A DNA stretch of 64,000 nucleotides from Ligustrum vulgare (taxonomy: Eukaryota > Streptophyta > Magnoliopsida > Lamiales > Oleaceae), in the NCBI GenBank assembly GCA_963555705.1, contig OY743180.1:34690129-34754128 (forward strand), given 5' to 3'. Positions within the stretch are counted from its first letter, which is position 1; the number at the start of each line of letters is the position of its first letter. Both the position numbers and the translations under genes were made by a program. The notes below the pieces were generated by a model. That model ran no database searches and was not told the origin of the DNA. It saw only the letters and a list, made by a program, of their open reading frames with translations. Shown one piece after another: positions 61,301 to 64,000 of the stretch.

Positions 61301-64000
61301 CGAGCAGCTGAGTTGCAGCCAGTACATATTGAAAAGCATCCCGGAAAGATAAGAATTCTACGTAAACAGCTTCTGTAATCGTTAATAACAATCATTCTCT
61401 GGCAAATCTTAACAAATATTTAAAAGAAAATAATAGAAAACAATGCAATAATAAATATATAGCAATATAAGAAGATGAATTTCCATACACTACTCTTACT
61501 TCTACTCATGAAATTTTAATAACCGCTCCTACCTATTGTTACTCTTACCCCTATTCCTTAAAATTTAGTGTCTACTTCCACTATTACCCGTACTCTTATA
61601 ATAGTTATTACTCGCTTCATTCCATCTCAGACTCCTATTATCTCAAGTAATCTACATCAAAGATACAATAATAATAAATTCAATATTGAAATCTAAATCG
61701 AACTCGACATAATAAACATTTAACTAAAAGAAATACTTCCCTTATAAAAGAGGCTAGGTTATCGGCATATCGACTGTGTAGTGTCAAAAACGCTCCCAAA
61801 GACCAGTATTCTACGAGCACATCTTATGTAATCAATACAAATAATCACTGGCAAGCAAGTCTTAAAAAATATTTTAAAGTGTACAAAAATAAACTGTGCA
61901 ATAATAAATATATAGCAATACAAAAACATGAAATTTTAAGAACCGTCCTACCTATTGTTACTCTTACCCCCTATTCGTTAAAATTTGGTTTCTACTTCGA
62001 ATTTTACTCCAACTATGACTTACCTACTCATAGAACTACCCGTACTCGTGTAATAGTTATTACTCACTTCACTCATACTCCGAATCCTATTAACTCAACT
62101 AATCTAAATCAAACGCACAATAATTATAAATTCAATATTGAAATCTAAATCGAACTTCTAACTGAAAGATGTGCTTCCCTTGGAAGCAGCTAAGTTGTCC
62201 ATATTCTCAGTGTATAGAGTCGAAACCGTTCGGATCACACCTTCTGTAATCAATACAAATAATCAATCATCGTCAAGCAAATCTTAAAAAATATTTTAAA
62301 AGTATACAAAAATAAATTGTACAATAATAAATCTATTGCAATACAAAAATATGAAATTTCAAAGCTCTCTTGCTCCAAATAAAAAAAATTCAGTAAGTAT
62401 TCCTTACAATTGTTACTCTTAATCCGATATTTGTTAAACTTTAGTTCTTATTTCCACTTACACTCGTACTGCGACATACCTATCCCAAGACCTTCACCTA
62501 TCCAAATAAAAGTTATCAACCTCTTCAACTGCTACTCTGACTCTTGTTAACTCAGGAAATCTACTTCAAACAAACAACAATAATGAATTCAAAATTGAAA
62601 ACAAAATCTAACAAGCCATAAGAATTTAAATAAATAAACTACTTCTCTTACGAGCTGCTGGGTTGCAGCCAGTCAAAGTGTCCATATTGAAAAGCATCCC
62701 GAAAAGATAAGAATTCTACGTACGCAGCTTCTGTATTCGTTAATAACAATCATTCTCAAGCAAATCTTAACAAATATTTAAAAGAAAAAAATAGAAAACA
62801 ATGCAATAATAAATATATAGCAATATAAGAAGATGAATTTCCATACACTACTCTTACTTCTACTCATGAAATTTTAATAACCGCTCCTACCTATTGTTAC
62901 TCTTACCCCTATTCCTTAAAATTTAGTGTCTACTTCGACTATTACCCGTACTCTTATAATAGTTATTACTCGCTTCACTCCTTCTCAGACTCCCATTATC
63001 TCAAGTAATACTTGACATTATAATAGAGGCTAGGTTGTCGGCATATCTAGTGTGTAGTGTCAAAACAACTCCAAAAGACCAGTATTCTACGAGCACGTCT
63101 TATGCAATCAATACAAATAGTCACTGGCAAGCAAGTCTTAAAAAATATTTTAAAGTGTACAAAAATAAACTGTGCAATAATAAATATACAGCAATACAAA
63201 AACATGAAATTTTAAGAACCGTCCTACCTATTGTAACTCTTACCCCCTATTCGTTAAAATTTTGTGTCTACTTCGAATATTACTCCAACTAGACTTACCT
63301 ACTACTAGAACTACCCGTACACGTGTAATAGTTCTTACTCACTTCACTCCTACTCCGACTCCTATTAACTCAAGTAATCTACATCAAACGCACAATAATT
63401 ATAAATTCAATATTGAAATCTAAATCGAACTTCTAACTAAAAGATGTGCTTCCCTTGGAAGCAGCTAAGTTGTCCATATTCTCAGTGTATGGAGTCGAAA
63501 CCATTCCAAAAGACCAGTATTCTACGACCACACCTTCTGTAATCAATAAAAATAATCAATCATCGTCAAGCAAATCTTAAAAAATAATTTAAAAGTATAC
63601 AAAAATAAATTGTACAATAATAAATCTATTGCAATACAAAAATATGATATTTCATAAACTTCTCTTACTCCAAATATAAAAATTTCAATAATTATTCCTT
63701 ACAGTTGTTACTCTGAATCCCATATTTTTTAAAATTTAGTTCCTATTTCCACTTACACTCGTAATGCGACATACCTATCCCAAGACCTTCCCCTATCCAA
63801 ATAAAATTTATCAACCTCTTCAACTGCTACTCTGACTCCTATTAACTCAGGAAATCTACTTCAAACATACAATAATAATGAATTCAAAATTGAAACCAAA
63901 ATCTAACAAGCCATAAGAATTTAAATAAATAAACTACTTCTCTTACGAGCAGCTGAGTTGCAGCCAGTTCATATTGAAAAGCATCCCGGAAAGATAAGAA
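52395..64000. repeat. Complex satellite, block 4
   Basis: Starts with the remainder of a long-form c, then units at 52716 (1,276 bp), 53992 (1,286), 55278 (1,294), 56572 (1,286), 57858 (1,286), 59144 (1,285), 60429 (1,369, long c), 61798 (1,276) and 63074 (runs off the edge). Units 53992-60428 are very homogeneous. The 1,276-bp units share a deletion at the a/b junction (CCGTTCGGATCACACC) and CGAATTTTACTCCAACTATG, and recur 9,082 bp apart. No credible gene. Confidence 0.94.

Noticed and set aside
5595..64000. A CRISPR-like or integron-like reading of the regular repeats
   Set aside because: Repeat units are over 1 kb with no short repeat-spacer pattern, and the neighbours are plant retrotransposons.

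Overview
The window is plant nuclear DNA from a repeat-rich, heterochromatin-like region, very probably of a dicot. It is strongly AT-rich, it contains plant Ty3/gypsy LTR retrotransposons whose primer-binding sites match initiator tRNA-Met (TGGTATCAGAGC), and it holds an intronless copy of a plant-type LOG (cytokinin-activating) gene. No rRNA, tRNA, CRISPR or bacterial-style gene organisation is visible. Roughly 25 kb is one complex satellite; nearly all the rest is three LTR-retrotransposon insertions into that satellite and what recombination made of them.

Layout. (1) 1-5594: the 5' part of a minus-strand Ty3/gypsy element (element C) with one LTR, leader, a broken gag and a long open pol frame that runs off the left edge. 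(2) 5595-13574: satellite block 1. (3) 13575-21783: a complete plus-strand element (element A) with 1,717-bp LTRs and a 5-bp target duplication ACTTC. It has no gag or pol, but carries two antisense ORFs: a LOG-family gene and an unrecognised protein with a four-Cys cluster. (4) 21784-24792: a duplicated satellite unit plus a third, solo copy of the element A LTR. (5) 24793-29439: satellite block 3. (6) 29440-52394: element B, a minus-strand coding-less relative of A, expanded in place into LTR-internal-LTR-internal-LTR-internal-LTR-internal-truncated LTR. Its exact repeat period is 5,729 bp and a single pair of GAATT target duplications flanks the whole 23 kb. (7) 52395-64000: satellite block 4, running off the right edge.

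The satellite is hierarchical. An ancestral repeat of about 450 bp diverged into three versions (a about 435, b 481, c 453 bp) that form a 1,369-bp trimer. In block 1 the trimers alternate in two variants, giving a 2,738-bp repeat. Elsewhere most trimers are about 1,286 bp because subrepeat c lost 82 bp. In block 4 a distinctive pair of units recurs 9,082 bp apart.

The parts relate as follows. A and B share LTR ends, leader-proximal and 3' internal sequence, so they are one non-autonomous family. C encodes Gag-Pol and shares with A a CTGTTCAC/GTGAACAG leader hairpin, so a C-like element is a candidate helper. The most interesting points are the antisense LOG cargo of A, the one-directional substitution staircase across the B array, and the capture of an LTR into the satellite's own duplication cycle.
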